Under the pieces are notes generated by a model. That model saw only the letters and a list, made by a program, of their open reading frames with translations, did not search any database and was not told the origin of the DNA. The position numbers were made by a program, and so were the translations under genes. A stretch of DNA of 64,000 nt from Adiantum capillus-veneris (lineage: Eukaryota; Streptophyta; Polypodiopsida; Polypodiales; Pteridaceae), in contig CM043948.1 of the NCBI GenBank assembly GCA_014529385.2, positions 76,487,291 through 76,551,290 on the forward strand, read 5' to 3'. Below are positions 1-12,937 of this stretch, piece by piece (within the stretch, counting starts at the first letter, position 1; each line of letters opens with the position of its first letter).

Positions 1-949
<949 letters not shown>

Positions 950-957
950 TCGTACTC

Positions 958-1215
958 CTCGGGGGGGTCACTTACAAGAAATCACCTATATCACGTGCGT
1001 TCAAGGGGTATTTAAAAAAACCCTTTACTTACATGGTCTAAGGTAATAAAACAGCCCCTTTTTCTTACGAAACTTACAGATTTTTTTCCAAAATGAAATA
1101 AAAATACCCTTCTGTAAATGTAATTCTTTTAATTTTTGTTAACTTTGTTTAATAATAAACCCCTTCTGTTCAACTCACATTCTATATTTACATATTTATC
1201 AGTGACCCCCCCGAG
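958..1215. mobile_element. MITE with 8-bp target duplication (hAT-like), copy 1
   Basis: A 258-bp non-coding element. The left end CTCGGGGGGGTCACT and the right end AGTGACCCCCCCGAG are inverted repeats, and weaker inverted similarity continues inward for about 45 bp. The flanks TCGTACTC (950-957) and TTGTACTC (1216-1223) form an 8-bp target duplication with one mismatch. It sits in the tail of a ~250-bp repeat copy. A relative in inverted orientation lies at 59425-59668. Eight-base duplications are typical of hAT elements, so that assignment is inference from duplication length. Confidence 0.7.
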
Positions 1216-1542
1216 TTGTACTCGACGAGTCGGGGAGAGGGAGATAGAGCGAGATTTTGATACATCCACTGAGGCTGTTCTCATGGAGACGCCCTCAGCT
1301 GCCGACGATGGAGAGAGAGAAAGGGAGATCCTTGGAGTACTGGAAGAGAGGGAGATAAAGCGAGGTGGGGGAAAGAGATTTGCTTGCAGTACTCCGTGCA
1401 GAGCCTCGAAATGGTCTGTCTCTGTAAGTCATCGGACTGGGAGAAAGAGAGAGAGGATTGGATGGGAGCACCTACAAAATATGGGCGCCAATGGTTGCCT
1501 GGTGTGCTGACGCCATGCATGCTCAGAAAATTGGCGACAACT

Positions 1543-1641
<99 letters not shown>

Positions 1642-2090
1642 GTTGGATGGAATGGGAGACAAGTTGTGGCAGTCGCTAAAGAGGGAGAAGACCACTGGTT
1701 GGGAGGACTCGTGGAGAGGTGGGTGATAGTCCTAGTAAGAAAGGGAGTAGCAGTGGACCTGGCGGTTGCAAGGAGTGATAGAGGGAGATCGAGGGTGGTT
1801 GGCGGCCAGAGAGAGACAGAGAAAGAGAGAGAAAGATCACAAGAGGGGAGAGAGAGAGAGCACGATTGGTCGATAGTCAAGTGCTTGTGGCGTAGGAGTT
1901 TGGTGAGGTTGCTTCATGGAGTTGGGTGGTTGAACTGAGAGAGAGCGTGTGGCCGACAGTGGACGAGAGAAAGAGAGTGAGATGGGAGAGTTCAACCGCT
2001 GCATGGCATCGAGAGGGGCCGGCTGAAAACTACCAGAGAAAGAGACATGGAAAGCAAAAATAAAATTCTTGCATGCGCTCGCGTCCACAG
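1216..2090. other. GA-rich intergenic stretch with (GA)n and a repeat tail
   Basis: Purine-rich DNA with many GAGA runs and a pure (GA)n tract at 1544-1639. A further tail block of the ~250-bp repeat ('gcagagcctcgaaatgg..ctgtaagtcatc') lies near 1397-1436. No credible gene is seen on either strand. Confidence 0.7.
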
Positions 2091-2926
2091 ACTTTGACGG
2101 CTGTAGTTGGTGTTTGATTTGCAGCTCGGCCTTGACATGCGAAAGCTTCTACGTGTACAAGGGATTGGCTGTCGCTCGTACTATTTTACAGAGCCAATTT
2201 GGCATGCTTGAAAAAGTGAGGATGCGGTGGAGTTAACTCGCCAACCGTGAGGGTTGGCTGCTGTAAGTGCAGACGTTGTTGGTGATAGAAGTTGTTGCTA
2301 AGTTGAATCTCATGTTTTTGCTCATCTAACTACATCGACTATGCGTGCTCCGCATTATGACGCACTGCTTCCACCCAAGGCTACTCGCCTTGGTGATTTT
2401 TGCAGGATGACGAGGGTTTGAAGAGGGCCAATAGCCATGAGAGAGACAAAAAATAAAATAAAATAATAATAAATCCTTTACAGCTCCACCTTCTTCTTTG
2501 AGTCGTCTCCTTCCTAACGGGCTTAATATCCAAATTGCTACCTACCTTGATCATCGTGCCCTCATAAACCATCATCTTGCTACGCTTTCACAAGAAAATC
2601 ATTGTTACTCTATATTAATCCCCGGAATAAAGTACTCCCTATTTCTTCCCTATATAGCTATGGAAAACATCTCCAAGCTCTTCTTTTTATGAGTATTCTC
2701 ATAAGATTAAGTTTTAATATGTTATTATGTTTAATTATCATAATTACATTGCTAATCACAATATTACGACAACAAAGAAGGGATTCTCTTTCATTTTAAA
2801 GACCCTTAACTGTCTTGTTCAATCACACTAGTTACTACAAATGAAAGCAAATAACAAACTCTACAAACATAAAAAAAACAAGGTACTTAGATGTTGATTA
2901 TCTTTAATCTTTGGAGCGTAGCCTAC
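2091..2926. other. No recognisable feature
   Basis: AT-rich, low-complexity DNA with only short ORFs that resemble nothing I recognise. If the LTR relic to the right is real, this would be its internal side on the minus strand, but no gag sequence is visible. Confidence 0.6.
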
Positions 2927-3300
2927 ACTCTGATACCACTGCTACAAACGGGAGTGTGGAGTTCCCTGCAAAATAGCAAAATAACATGTTTCAATCATAA
3001 AACCGACAAATCCGCATACCTGACGAGTCTCGTAGCACAAAATTGAGGCCATAAGTGAATAGAGAGAGATGAAGAGCAAGAGAACCGACGTGCAGGTGCA
3101 CCTCCTAGAATGGAGTGCTACGCCTGGCACGACAAGAGAGAAGAGAAGAGAGGAGAGAAGAAGAATACACAGACACTGGGTGCAATCTCCCCCCATGCAA
3201 GAGTGACCATTTTCCTCTTGCACATATTTAATTTATAGATTTCTTGAATGGTAAAAAATGAGTACAAACTAGCCGGCCGGTCATAAATGGCCAAAGCTCA
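2927..3300 (-). mobile_element. LTR relic with tRNA-iMet primer site
   Basis: On the minus strand TGGTATCAGAGT (2938-2927) matches the usual plant initiator-Met primer-binding site except for its last base. It starts two bases beyond a sequence ending in TAGCA, as expected at the end of a 5' LTR. The LTR would run from 2940 rightwards; its far edge near 3300 is a guess. No second LTR or coding region was found, so this is probably a truncated copia-type element. Confidence 0.5.
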
Positions 3301-4588
3301 TAAAAGAAAACTTGAATAATAAAATGTACATGATATACATATCCATTTGCATAGGCCAAGATGGGTCTAGTCTTTTCAATTGTCAGTTGTAATAAATATT
3401 AAAATATCAATTCTATAACATATAATGTCAAATAAAAATTCCATTTAGTGCAAAAATTAAGCCATTATATGAGAGATGGATGGGTTTATAGCTCATAAGA
3501 TAACGTGAAAAGAGAAATGAGGTATTGGAGTTACGTACCTAGATAATAGACCGTATTTGAAAATGTATACACCAGTGTGTGCATGTAGAGAGAGGTACAA
3601 ATAGGAGACAACTGCAACTATGAATCTCGAACCAAGATAGAGTTTCATAGCTTTATGGTATTTCATAGTAAAAGAAATCCTGTTATTTCATAGCTTTATG
3701 AACAATTGTTTTCAATTGCAAGGAAAAATGATACTAAATTTAAATTACTGCATGAGAAGGTCAAGATAGATAGTGCGATCCCACTCAAGAAAACATGTGA
3801 TTTATTTATTTATCATTCATCATAATATTACAACAGCTTTGTACTCAACTACTCAGTAAAAAAAATTGAATCACAAGATGTTATCATTTGCCGTGCAATC
3901 TCCATAACTAGATTAAGAAAAACTAAGAAAAAGAAAGTTATATGTAAGCACAAAACTTGAAATATCCCTACTTACAAAAACTAGATTAAGAAAAACTAAG
4001 AAAAAGAAAGTTATATGTAAGCACAAAACTTGAAATATTCCCTACTTACAAAAACTTCAATTTCTCAAGCCGCGTAGGAAGAAAATGCGTAGAAAGCTAT
4101 GCTTGATTGTGCAATTTGTGATGATCTTGTCTTGAATGGGCGGGTGTCCATCATTAGGAAGATGTTTGTGTAGTGATGTATTACAAATTAGTATGTGAGA
4201 GTGAGTGTGAGATCTATCTATGAATTGGTATTAGTGGTACGTATGTTAGCCGCAATTATAAACTGTTGTGGTGGTTATCAGATAGGAGAGTTCATGCTGA
4301 ATACAAAGAAAAAATTAAATTAATTTTAATTTTTTTTTGGTATAGTCGTGATGATAGGGGTACTCCAACTACAACAGCTTATCCTTTGGGTCTATCCTGG
4401 CAGTGATCATGCGTTTTGCACCTTCGATGGTGACCCTTCTCAGTGTGATTTCTTCCATATTTATCGGCGCTATCATGATCTCTTTTTCTTTTGTGGCTTT
4501 GTTACATTGAGTAGGTTTATCAGGATTTGTGGGCATCACATTGGCTGATAGCGATACATGTATGGTGAACTTCTTCAGGCAAACAAAG
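3301..4588. other. AT-rich spacer with a 73-bp tandem duplication
   Basis: No gene is recognised. A near-perfect tandem duplication occupies 3907-3979 and 3980-4053 (unit starting ACTAGATTAAGAAAAACTAA). The ORF at 4348-4548 resembles nothing I know. Confidence 0.75.
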
Positions 4589-4751
4589 TGTTAACCACCG
4601 ACGTCCACTTCTAGTAGTCATGGGCCGAGCTTGTTGGTCCAATAGGAAAAGGGTAAGAGTGATCGTCGCTGATGAGAGGCGCACTCTAACTTGAACATTC
4701 AAGGGTTAGTTGGCTAAGCATGGGCACCCAAGTGTGAATGGGAGAGCTCAT
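4589..4751 (+). repeat. Conserved start of 5' LTR
   Basis: Starts TGTTAACCACCGACG and matches 17233-17392 along its length with scattered mismatches and small indels. The preceding five bases are CAAAG. To the right the two copies diverge abruptly after GGGAGAGCTCAT, suggesting a later rearrangement or insertion in one copy. Confidence 0.7.
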
Positions 4752-5370
4752 CTAAAAGACTTTGTTTCTGCTGTAGTGTACTGTTTTCTGTTAATAAGGT
4801 GTTAGATTTTTTTGCTGCAATGTACTGTTTTCTGTTGATAAGGTGTTAGATTTAGATCTATAATGTTAAGTCTATAAGGTACAGTAAGTATATCTGTTAG
4901 TAAATTAGTTGATGTAGTATTGTGTTAAACAGTGTGTGATAGTAGCTCTGTTAGTTGCAAGTAGGTAGGTTAGGGGTGTGTGTGTGTGCGCGCAGGCGAC
5001 CTTATCCAAAAAAAAAAAAAAAAAAGGACCGGGATTGGGAACATTCCCCAAGCCAAGCCCAAGCCTAAGACTAGGCTCAGGCCTCAGTCACCCTTTGGAC
5101 TTACTTATTTTAGCTTCACGCCTAATTAAAAATCGACCCTTTTGCGGACTATCGGAGCTTCGGATAACCGAACGTTGTGCTGTAAAGCACAGCACGACCC
5201 CTGAGCAATACTCTTGTTTTGAGCTATCACACACTCTAATCCAAAAATCGATTGTGAAAAGACATTAAAAAACATCAAAAAACAAGTGAAAACGGGGTGC
5301 AAAACGCCCAAAAAATCAAGCGGTTAACCTTTGAGAGTATTCATCGACGCTTGTAGGGTGCCAAAGGCAC
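4752..5370 (+). other. Leader region with small tandem repeat
   Basis: Untranslated region between the LTR start and gag. A degenerate tandem pair with a 44-bp period lies at about 4766-4853 (unit including TACTGTTTTCTGTT). A short (GT)n lies near 4977 and an A run near 5008. No confident primer-binding site was found. Confidence 0.5.
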
Positions 5371-7686
5371 ATGCATCTGCGCTCTGGTTGTGTGCTAGAG
5401 GTCGACCAACTAGCAAGGACTTTGACTTGTGCGGATTCTCAATACCCACCTACCTTAGGTTCTAGGCGCTCGTCTAGACAAGGTAGTACAACCCAAGACC
5501 CAAACATAGCGGCTAGTGACTCTTCATCTGACTACGATATTATGAAAGGGCATCCTACACCAAACCCCGAGCAAGTAAACAAAAAAATTCATGTCTGGGA
5601 CCCACAACCTGGATCTAGTGTGTTTAGTCGCTTTATAAAAATCTTTAGTAGAGCTACTCACTCTGAATCTTCAGCTAGTGAAGTTAACGAAGGTGAGGGA
5701 GAGGTAGATTCGCCTTTGGTATCTCAGGGGGAGCCTATACTCCCCAAGAGTTTCCACATCGATATCATGTCCCTTGCTTTCATGGAAGACCCTGCAAAGA
5801 AATCGCCCCCCGAAGTTCTACTACCTGATGGTAGGAGTCTTTCGGAGGTGCAAGAAGTTGAACGCTATATGCAAGTGGCTAGGTAGAGGGGAATGGAGAG
5901 TTTCCTAGAACAATGCCGAGCCATGAAGGGAAATACCCCTGGGAAAACATGCATAGCAATCCAGCAATCGAGTGCTCCTGAGTTAGTAGGAAATGTGGGT
6001 CAAACTGTGGGAAACAACAATGCTTCCACCTCAAGGGAAACCTCTAGTACGCCGGGCCTAGAAGGGTTATTTCTCAACGAAAGTTGGGAATATGACCTAC
6101 AAACTGAAACCTTGACTGACCTCTACAGGTCTAGCACCACAAGTCTAGAGGAGCGGAAACAGATGGTCTACAATGTCATTCATAGCATCATCCAATCGCT
6201 GAGACAAAACCGAGGGACTAACATTCCTTCAACGGGCCTTATGGGATTCTTGGATACGGGCAAGGCCAGACAACCGACACTATCACAGATGGAAACTCCT
6301 TCAGTGAGTCCAATGGACCCTTTATATATTCTGTCACTTGGAGTTTCGGTACAGTCTGAATCCACAAGTGGTAGTTTTACTTTTCCAAATCTAGCTCATC
6401 TGTCTCTGGGAGACACTACGGTTACGATACCTACTCCGGTGATAAGTACAAAAATTACACCTTGGACCTCGTTTGTTAGCACTGCACGGCTACCTAGTAG
6501 CACAGTGCCCCCAATAATACCTACAGGTGTGCTTCAAGCATATGTACCTGTTGCACCTCATGCCCACGTAGCTCCCACACCCCCAATTATGCCAAGGGCT
6601 TACACTCCACAATGGCATTATCCGATATCTTATTTAAGTGGGGCTATACCATTTAGAAATAGCATGTCGTATCCGACACCATCTATGCCTAGGGCCACAC
6701 CTATGAACTTTGGACAACCACGTGGTACACCACCATAAGAGGTATGGGACCTGAGCGCCGCGCGTATGCCAAGGCCTAGAACAACTCCCATTCCACATGT
6801 AGTTCCAGGAGCGCCTGCACCTGCGGCCACTATACCTGCTTATTTAGGAGATTTACCAGCATTTTCTCAAACCATCGATCAATCTATTGTTGAAAGTATG
6901 CGTAACACGCCTGATAGAGAGCCTAGAAGTAAGGCAGTACAAATAGCCAAGCTCACACAAAAATTTAGTGGAGACGGGGATGTGAGAAAGCATATCGAAG
7001 TGTTTGAAAAAATATGCGATTCTCTAGGAGAACACAATGACCTGCATAAGAGTAATTCTTTAAGCCTAACCTTAAGTGCGAAGGTGGGGGATTGGTATAG
7101 AACCCTAAGGAAGGAAGGAAAAAAGATTTACCCTACTCTTAGGAGACTGTTCTTCAAAGAATACATATGAGAGGGAGTGCTTCGGGGTGTAGCCTCTCAG
7201 TTCCAGAAAGCCCAACGAGAGGAAGGAGAGTCGGGGAGAGACTTTATTAGTCACTTGAAACATTTTAATTCTTGTTGTAATCCAAATGAGTGCTTCAATA
7301 ATAATCAATTGCTTAATAGATTCATTAGGGGATTACGACATGAGGATATCTACAATGGCCTAGTCATTAGAGGCATCACCACTTGGAAAGCAATCAGCAC
7401 TAATGCGATCCAATTGGGCGATAATTTAATGATTCAAGGAGAAAGAGTGTCTGTTGAGCCTAAGTCTACTAGCTCGCAAGCATTGGGGCATCAGCCAATG
7501 ACCCTAAAGCCTATTGCTAAGGAGCCAAAGATATCTAAGATGACTTTAGTAGATCTCACCAAGGCCATTCAAGAGAGTCTTAGAGAAAATCGTGCTCCGC
7601 AAAAAATCATATGTATCCAAGAAGGAAGCAACAATGGTGCTCACTATGCTATGGTCCGCATAGTACCAGTGAATGCCTACTTTTAG
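5371..7686 (+). pseudogene. gag polyprotein, one frame with three in-frame stops
   Basis: The frame opens with MHLRSG, similar to the M-x-T-R-S-G starts of many plant gypsy gag proteins. It stays in one frame to 7686 but is cut by stops at 5884-5886 (TAG), 6736-6738 (TAA) and 7168-7170 (TGA). The first 450 or so codons are Ser/Thr/Pro-rich and look disordered. The last third holds the capsid-like retrotransposon gag domain: AQIAKL-type start with KFSGDGDVRKHIEVFEKI near 6960, WYRTLRKEGKKIYP near 7095, LKHFNSCCNPNECF near 7255 and LLNRFIRGLRHEDI near 7309. Removing the stops would give about 772 codons. The product would have packaged element RNA. The capsid call is firm; the N-terminal part is defined only by continuity of the frame. 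Confidence 0.75.
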
Positions 7687-7819
7687 AGTAAAATTCAATG
7701 GGAATTGCAATGCTTGTGAGAGGAATGGTCATCAAGCTAAGGATTGCATAGTATTTAAGCGCGCGATGGCCAATAGGCCAAACTTAGCATGGACAGAACA
7801 CCTCGAGTGTCTGCATTGA
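7673..7819 (+). pseudogene. Zinc-knuckle segment of gag
   Basis: A CX2CX4HX4C nucleocapsid knuckle reads CNACERNGHQAKDC at 7706-7747, in a different frame from the preceding gag. This implies a frameshift near 7675. All four metal ligands are intact. It would bind the element RNA. Confidence 0.7.
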
Positions 7820-9279
7820 TGTCGGCTCCACCTCTTGAACAAACGTCACAACACATGGTCCTTAGGGCCCAAAATGATGGTCAAACAACACCCTTATCAC
7901 CTCCAATGCTAGGACCGCAACCACCACATCCGAGAATCACTTTTGTGAATCAAGTGGATTGTGAATCCTCTATTGCTTGTTTGGAAAGTTGTGAGTAAGA
8001 TATAAACCCTAATATTTCCTATGGGATTGATGCGCTTGGCGAAAGTCCACAATACTACATGGAGGACTATTGGGGGCAAGTCAAACATGTCTATCAAGTA
8101 GCTGCTCTTGCTACAAGAGGCCAAAATATCAATTACACTACCAAGAGACCACCCCTTCAATGCTACAAAAGAACGCCACACTAATGCAAACCAATCAAGC
8201 AAGCACATCTACAATGCCAATACTCATGTGTAGTCGATGTGGCATAGATCTTTTGATTGCCCAATGTCCGAATAATCCAAATGCGCCAAAGATCACGTCA
8301 TTAAACCTGATTGAGGTTACCAAGGAGCCATCACAAAGTACACATCTAGTACCAGTAAGCATACTCACACGATCGATGCTCCAAAAAAAACATTATATTC
8401 TTGAAGAAAGAGACACGGTGCCCAATCTTAGAAGGAGAAGAAAACACAAAGGAAGAGGTTGCAAAAAGCAGCGAAGTTAGACCCCAGTTCAAAGACCAAC
8501 ATAGGGACTAGTGACGACTCCATATATATGAACGAGGCTGAAGAGGATTCTGATTCAGGTGAAACCATGGAGACCAAAACGACCACTAAGAAAGAAACAA
8601 ACAAGGAAGATCATCATGAGCCACAATGGCCAGGATCCAAGAAGAAGATAGGAACTTATCCAAACCCTATAGAGGAGATCAAGCAAAGCAATTAAGGAGT
8701 TTGGTAAAAGATATTCAAAGAATCTAGAACCAGCACCTAGGTAGATCCAGATTACAGACACATTGTTCCCTAGACAACAACAACCTTACAAAGTCCATAG
8801 ACCCCTAGCCATACCTAGTGTCATCCAAGAAGAAAGTGACTTAAAGTCATGGGAAAGTGGGCGTACTCACTTATTGTTGGAAAGAATGTTTACAAAGGGA
8901 CTACCTGACCCTATCAAAGAAATGGAGATCCCATCTTCCCCACGTCAAGGGAATGAAGCCCAAAAGGTGCCGTTAAATATTGCCAAACTGATGGATTTCA
9001 TGGCTTCAGAGTCAGAACCACCATCATGTCCAAACTATATGGAAACCCTGAACTATTCTTAGCTCTTCGAGCTTTCCTCAATGGAGAACTGAAGGTCGGC
9101 CGGCTACCACAATTTGCATAGATGGATGGACCTAGGGAGATTCCAATAGAGGAGGAATACTTAGATCCACAACCCAACCTAGATGAGAACCCTGATGTAG
9201 AAATACCTGTTAACAAGTTGGGACAATACTTTGAGGGCGATGAATCCAACGCAACCATTCCAACCACTACCAAGGGATA
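7820..9279 (+). pseudogene. Unassigned polyprotein segment between gag and protease
   Basis: Short open stretches in shifting frames (7789-7998, 8070-8480, 8459-8695, 8763-9062) are rich in Ser, Thr, Glu and Lys and match no domain I recognise. Their position suggests the decayed spacer of the same polyprotein. The stretch near 9060-9110 can be read as LRAFLNGELKVGRLPQFA, which looks coding in character. Confidence 0.4.
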
Positions 9280-9609
9280 ATTGTGAAGGGAATCCTTGAT
9301 GGTGGTGTTGGGGTTAGCATTGTGACTAAAAGTTGCTAGGAAGCTATGGGAAGACCTCACCTTAGCACCACAACCATAGTAGTAGAGATGGCCAATGGGT
9401 CTATTGTTAAACCTATTGGGATGCTAGAAGATCTCAAGATCAAGGTCTTTGGACATAAAATAAGAAATACCTTCATTGTGATGGATTTCTCTAAGCACAC
9501 TATGGCATCTGAGATGATATTAGGACGTCCTTTCATGAGGGAAGCAAAAATGGTGCATGATTGGTCTAAAAACCATGTCTACTTGCAGTTCCAAGATTCT
9601 GTCATTTGA
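9280..9609 (+). pseudogene. Retropepsin-like aspartic protease segment
   Basis: Reads IVKGILDGGVGVSIVTKS, then a stop at 9337-9339, then EAMGRPHLSTTTIVVEMANG and on to SEMILGRPFMREAKMVHDW. The catalytic Asp lies in D-G-G (9298-9306), a variant of D-S/T-G seen in several plant gypsy proteases, including the gypsy element at 42096-44417 in this window. The ILGRPF block is the usual second hallmark. It would cleave the polyprotein. One in-frame TAG makes it non-functional as read. Confidence 0.7.
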
Positions 9610-9868
9610 GTGGATCTTGTAAATGGTCGAGTACATCCTCTAGCAGACAGGTTTATAATTGATCATAGATCTGACACCACAGTTCACTCGGTCCCATTGC
9701 AGTATTTTTACGCATGTAAAGTGGACACTGATGTTGGGGAAGATTCTCCTTATATGGATGTACATCTTGGATGACTGAGTCGGACAATGTGGATTGGGTC
9801 TACTTAGCAGCAACCATAGACACTTGGGGAAATAGGGGGAGACCTGGGTAACACCTGAGGGGGATGAA

Positions 9869-10582
9869 ATGCCACCACTCGTACCGTTAAGCATGCTAGA
9901 AGCAATGCATATAGCTTCTGATGACCTACAAGATGAAGGTTTGACTAGCAGTCGAGCCAGTAGCGTCTCACAAGACTATATCCCACACCATTTGGGGTCA
10001 GAATCATCAATTGAAATTGACTCTGAGGAAGAAGAATCTGAGTTAAATCTTAGTGCAAATGTGGGGACAAACCATTTAGGGCCCAGTGGTACCCTAGATG
10101 ACAATCTATCCAAAAGAGCAAAAGGCTCAAGTAGCGATTCATCTAGTGACTCTTCACTAGAGATCGGCCGCAACCAAAAATTAGACAAGAAGAGTAAGAG
10201 ATATAAGAGGTGACAATACCAAGCAAATGTGCGTGCTAGAATAAATGAACATAAATCTACCGCAGAATGGCTTAATTTTATAGGGGAAGAGCTTGAAAAG
10301 ATCCAAGCAAGAGTTGAGGCTCGAGAAAGACAACAACGTCTTAGACGCCAACGAGAGGCTAATATGGGGATCACGGAAGCGTTTTTTGAAGACACTGATG
10401 ATGATTCATTGGAATCTGAGCCACGTCTACGATATCAAATTGAAGTAAATAGTCTATATGGGAGAGTACTATATAACACATTATTGGATACAAGAGCTCA
10501 ACATCATTTGTTATCCTATGGAGTTTGGTGTCACCTAGGAAAACCACCCCTATCCACAAGCACCATCTATTCTTCTTATTAA
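9869..10582 (+). pseudogene. Acidic/coiled-coil segment ending in a second protease-like motif
   Basis: One frame, broken by TGA at 10211-10213. The first half is very acidic and Ser-rich, then basic. The middle (WLNFIGEELEKIQARVEARE, near 10267) looks helical and may form a coiled coil. The end reads LLDTRAQHHLLSYGVW, resembling the D-T-G-A-Q start of a retropepsin with Gly changed to Arg (10487-10495). Having a second such motif about 1.2 kb after the first is unusual. It could be a duplicated protease or an unrelated domain. Confidence 0.45.
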
Positions 10583-11191
10583 CACCCTTGACTACTGCTT
10601 TTGGAATCCTACACACTCTTGCTATTTATGACAATGCAACCATGGTTCAAAGATTTTTGGTCATGCCTATTGGTACTATGGAGCGTAATATAGACCTGGG
10701 GTGCAAATGGATGTATGTAGTCAAATGTAATATCAATTGGGAGATCGGGAGTATCATGACGCAGAAACCAACACATGGACCTACAGCTCAAGGAATAACA
10801 CCTGAAATCTCACCTCTCCATAACACAAAAAACAAAAAAATATTGTCAATCCAAAAAGTCACAACATCCTTGCCAGTAGCACAACGCTCTAAAGCTTCAA
10901 CTTCCATGGCTATGACACACAGTGCTACATCAAAGGCTTCACGTGGTGTGACCAAGGGTACATATCAATGGGTCCCCAAGGTATCGTTATCGGACCCCCC
11001 TATGGTTCAATTTAATTCACAAAGGAAACCTCTAAGGAAGGAATCCACTCAAGTTAAGAAGGTGGAAACCAAATCATGTTGGATTCCCAAATAGCTATTA
11101 GAAGCCCAAGGCTACTATGATGGAAATGATCAAATTTGGGTACCTAAACATAATTTTTGTCCTTCTCTATCCACTACAAAACCATGTGAGT
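10583..11191 (+). pseudogene. Downstream polyprotein segment, unrecognised
   Basis: Continues in another frame (open from 10525 to 11094). It includes GILHTLAIYDNATMVQRFLV, plausibly the rest of the second protease-like fold. A Ser/Thr/Lys-rich stretch follows, with repeated W-[VI]-P-K motifs (WVPK, WIPK, WVPK). The frame is cut at 11191 by the copia insertion and seems to resume at 14893. Confidence 0.4.
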
Positions 11192-11385
11192 TGTTGGGGT
11201 AAAGCCCCATGTGGCCGATTAGGCCAGGTGCCTGCCCACTATACTTATTTATTATGTTCATAATAGAATAAGGGGGCTCACATGAAGAGAGTGAGTTTCA
11301 GCCCCTGCAAACACAAGGTCTCCTCTTCTCCTCTCTTCTCCATCGCTGCACAGACACTCACACACGCTCTCACTCGTGTACTTCA
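11192..11385 (+). repeat. 5' LTR of copia element 1
   Basis: 194 bp, TGTTGG...CTTCA. It matches the 3' LTR except for substitutions and the absence of the 76-bp internal duplication present there. Confidence 0.9.
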
Positions 11386-11387
11386 AC

Positions 11388-11399
11388 TGGTATCAGAGC
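11388..11399 (+). promoter_or_regulatory. Primer-binding site, tRNA-iMet
   Basis: TGGTATCAGAGC, the standard complement to the 3' end of plant initiator tRNA-Met, two bases after the LTR end. Confidence 0.92.
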
Positions 11400-12937
11400 T
11401 AAGGGATTGGGAGCACCATTGGAGCTCAGCGGAGAGGCAAGCGGAGAAGCAGCAAAAACTGTAGCACGTTTTTGAAGATCTGTTTTGGCCTACCAAAACA
11501 TTTTCATTCAAGCCGATTTCATCTCTAGCCAGTTTTTTGTCATCTTCAACTTTGCAGAAGAAAGTTTTCTCAAAATCTTTACCAATTTTGAGATACGTCA
11601 CTTAGACTGACTGCACGTCTAAGGTACACAGGTGCAGATTTTTACAGATCTATTTTGACATGTATAAACAATACATTTCAGGTCCATTCCAGCAAGGACC
11701 AGTCGTTTTCACATGGTCTACAACTTTGTAGAAGGAAGTTTCTGCAAATTCTGAACGGTTTGGAAGATATGGCTGACAGACTGCCGGGTATTCAAAAAGT
11801 TGAAGATTATGTATGAATATTGTGGTGATTTGCTACATTCAGAGAGCTCGGATTGAGCTTTTGTCATACTCTTGTTTTGTGCATTGATGTTTTGCTCTCA
11901 CTGAAGAGAGTGTGGGTTGATATTTTCAACACATTTATGCGCACACATTGAGAAAAGTTCGTGGATGTATGCATTCTTGTGGACTCTCAGGTTCGAGAGT
12001 GGTTTCATCACAGGTTATGTGCATTGACTTATGCGATTGAGCATATTTCGAAAAGTGTGGCGCATAGATTTGCAGAGATTTTTGCAAGCAATTTTGGCAT
12101 GATTGTGAGATGAATTTTTAGCTCATTTGGATGCTCCTTGATACACATTTGGTACATTCTTGATGCTCGTTTATATTCCATGTGGATACACATGATGTGC
12201 GCTTTTTGGCGGATGGTATTCTTCGCCTTGCAATGGCATATGTGGGCTGATTTTTAGTTGTTTTGAGCATCAATTTGTGTTACATTTTGGTTGGTTTGCA
12301 TCTAAGTTTATGCTAGTATATGCTTTGCTTGTAGAGTGCGGTTGATGCACTTTGTGTTTCGGATTACATGATTGTTTTCCAAGTTTAAGGAGTTGAGACT
12401 TTGGGGCAGCTCATGTATACCTGAGTGCGGATTTTGCGTATGATTTGCTCATGGTTTTGAGCATGTTTATGGCATGTATGGTTATTATGGTTAGAGAGCC
12501 AAATACTGCCGAAACTCTACCAGATTTTTCTTGCGAGTTCATTTGTTTATGCGCATGGTTTGCAATCGTGTTTTGATTGCATTTGGCACTCAGTGGTTGC
12601 TTTGCCATAGTGTTTTGGCATCGCATTGTGAGAGTGTTTGCTCACCGGATTATGTCATTTGACATACATGTGGTAATATCTTCAAGAGGGAGACTGTTGA
12701 TGATAGTTTCATCGATTACCACATAGTGCTCTTAGATTAGAGCGGGTGTTTTGGCATCATTTGAGCGGTTTTTCTCACTTTGTTTCATTACATTGATCGC
12801 CATATTTGTTGATACTTCTCTTAGACAGCTTATGCCAGCTTATGTTGTATTTTGGTAGTACTTTGTGTATGAGTTAGCCAGGCTTTGGCTATTGTCAGTT
12901 GATCGATTTGTGCTTGGTCTTGTCACAGGTTATCTCC

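Noticed and set aside
3907-4053. CRISPR-like array
   Set aside because: Only two adjacent copies of a 73-bp unit, no spacers, eukaryotic context. The same applies to the tandem pairs at 16571-16985.
5126-5311. Minus-strand ORF with hydrophobic start as a secreted protein
   Set aside because: Lies in the element leader opposite gag; short and without support.
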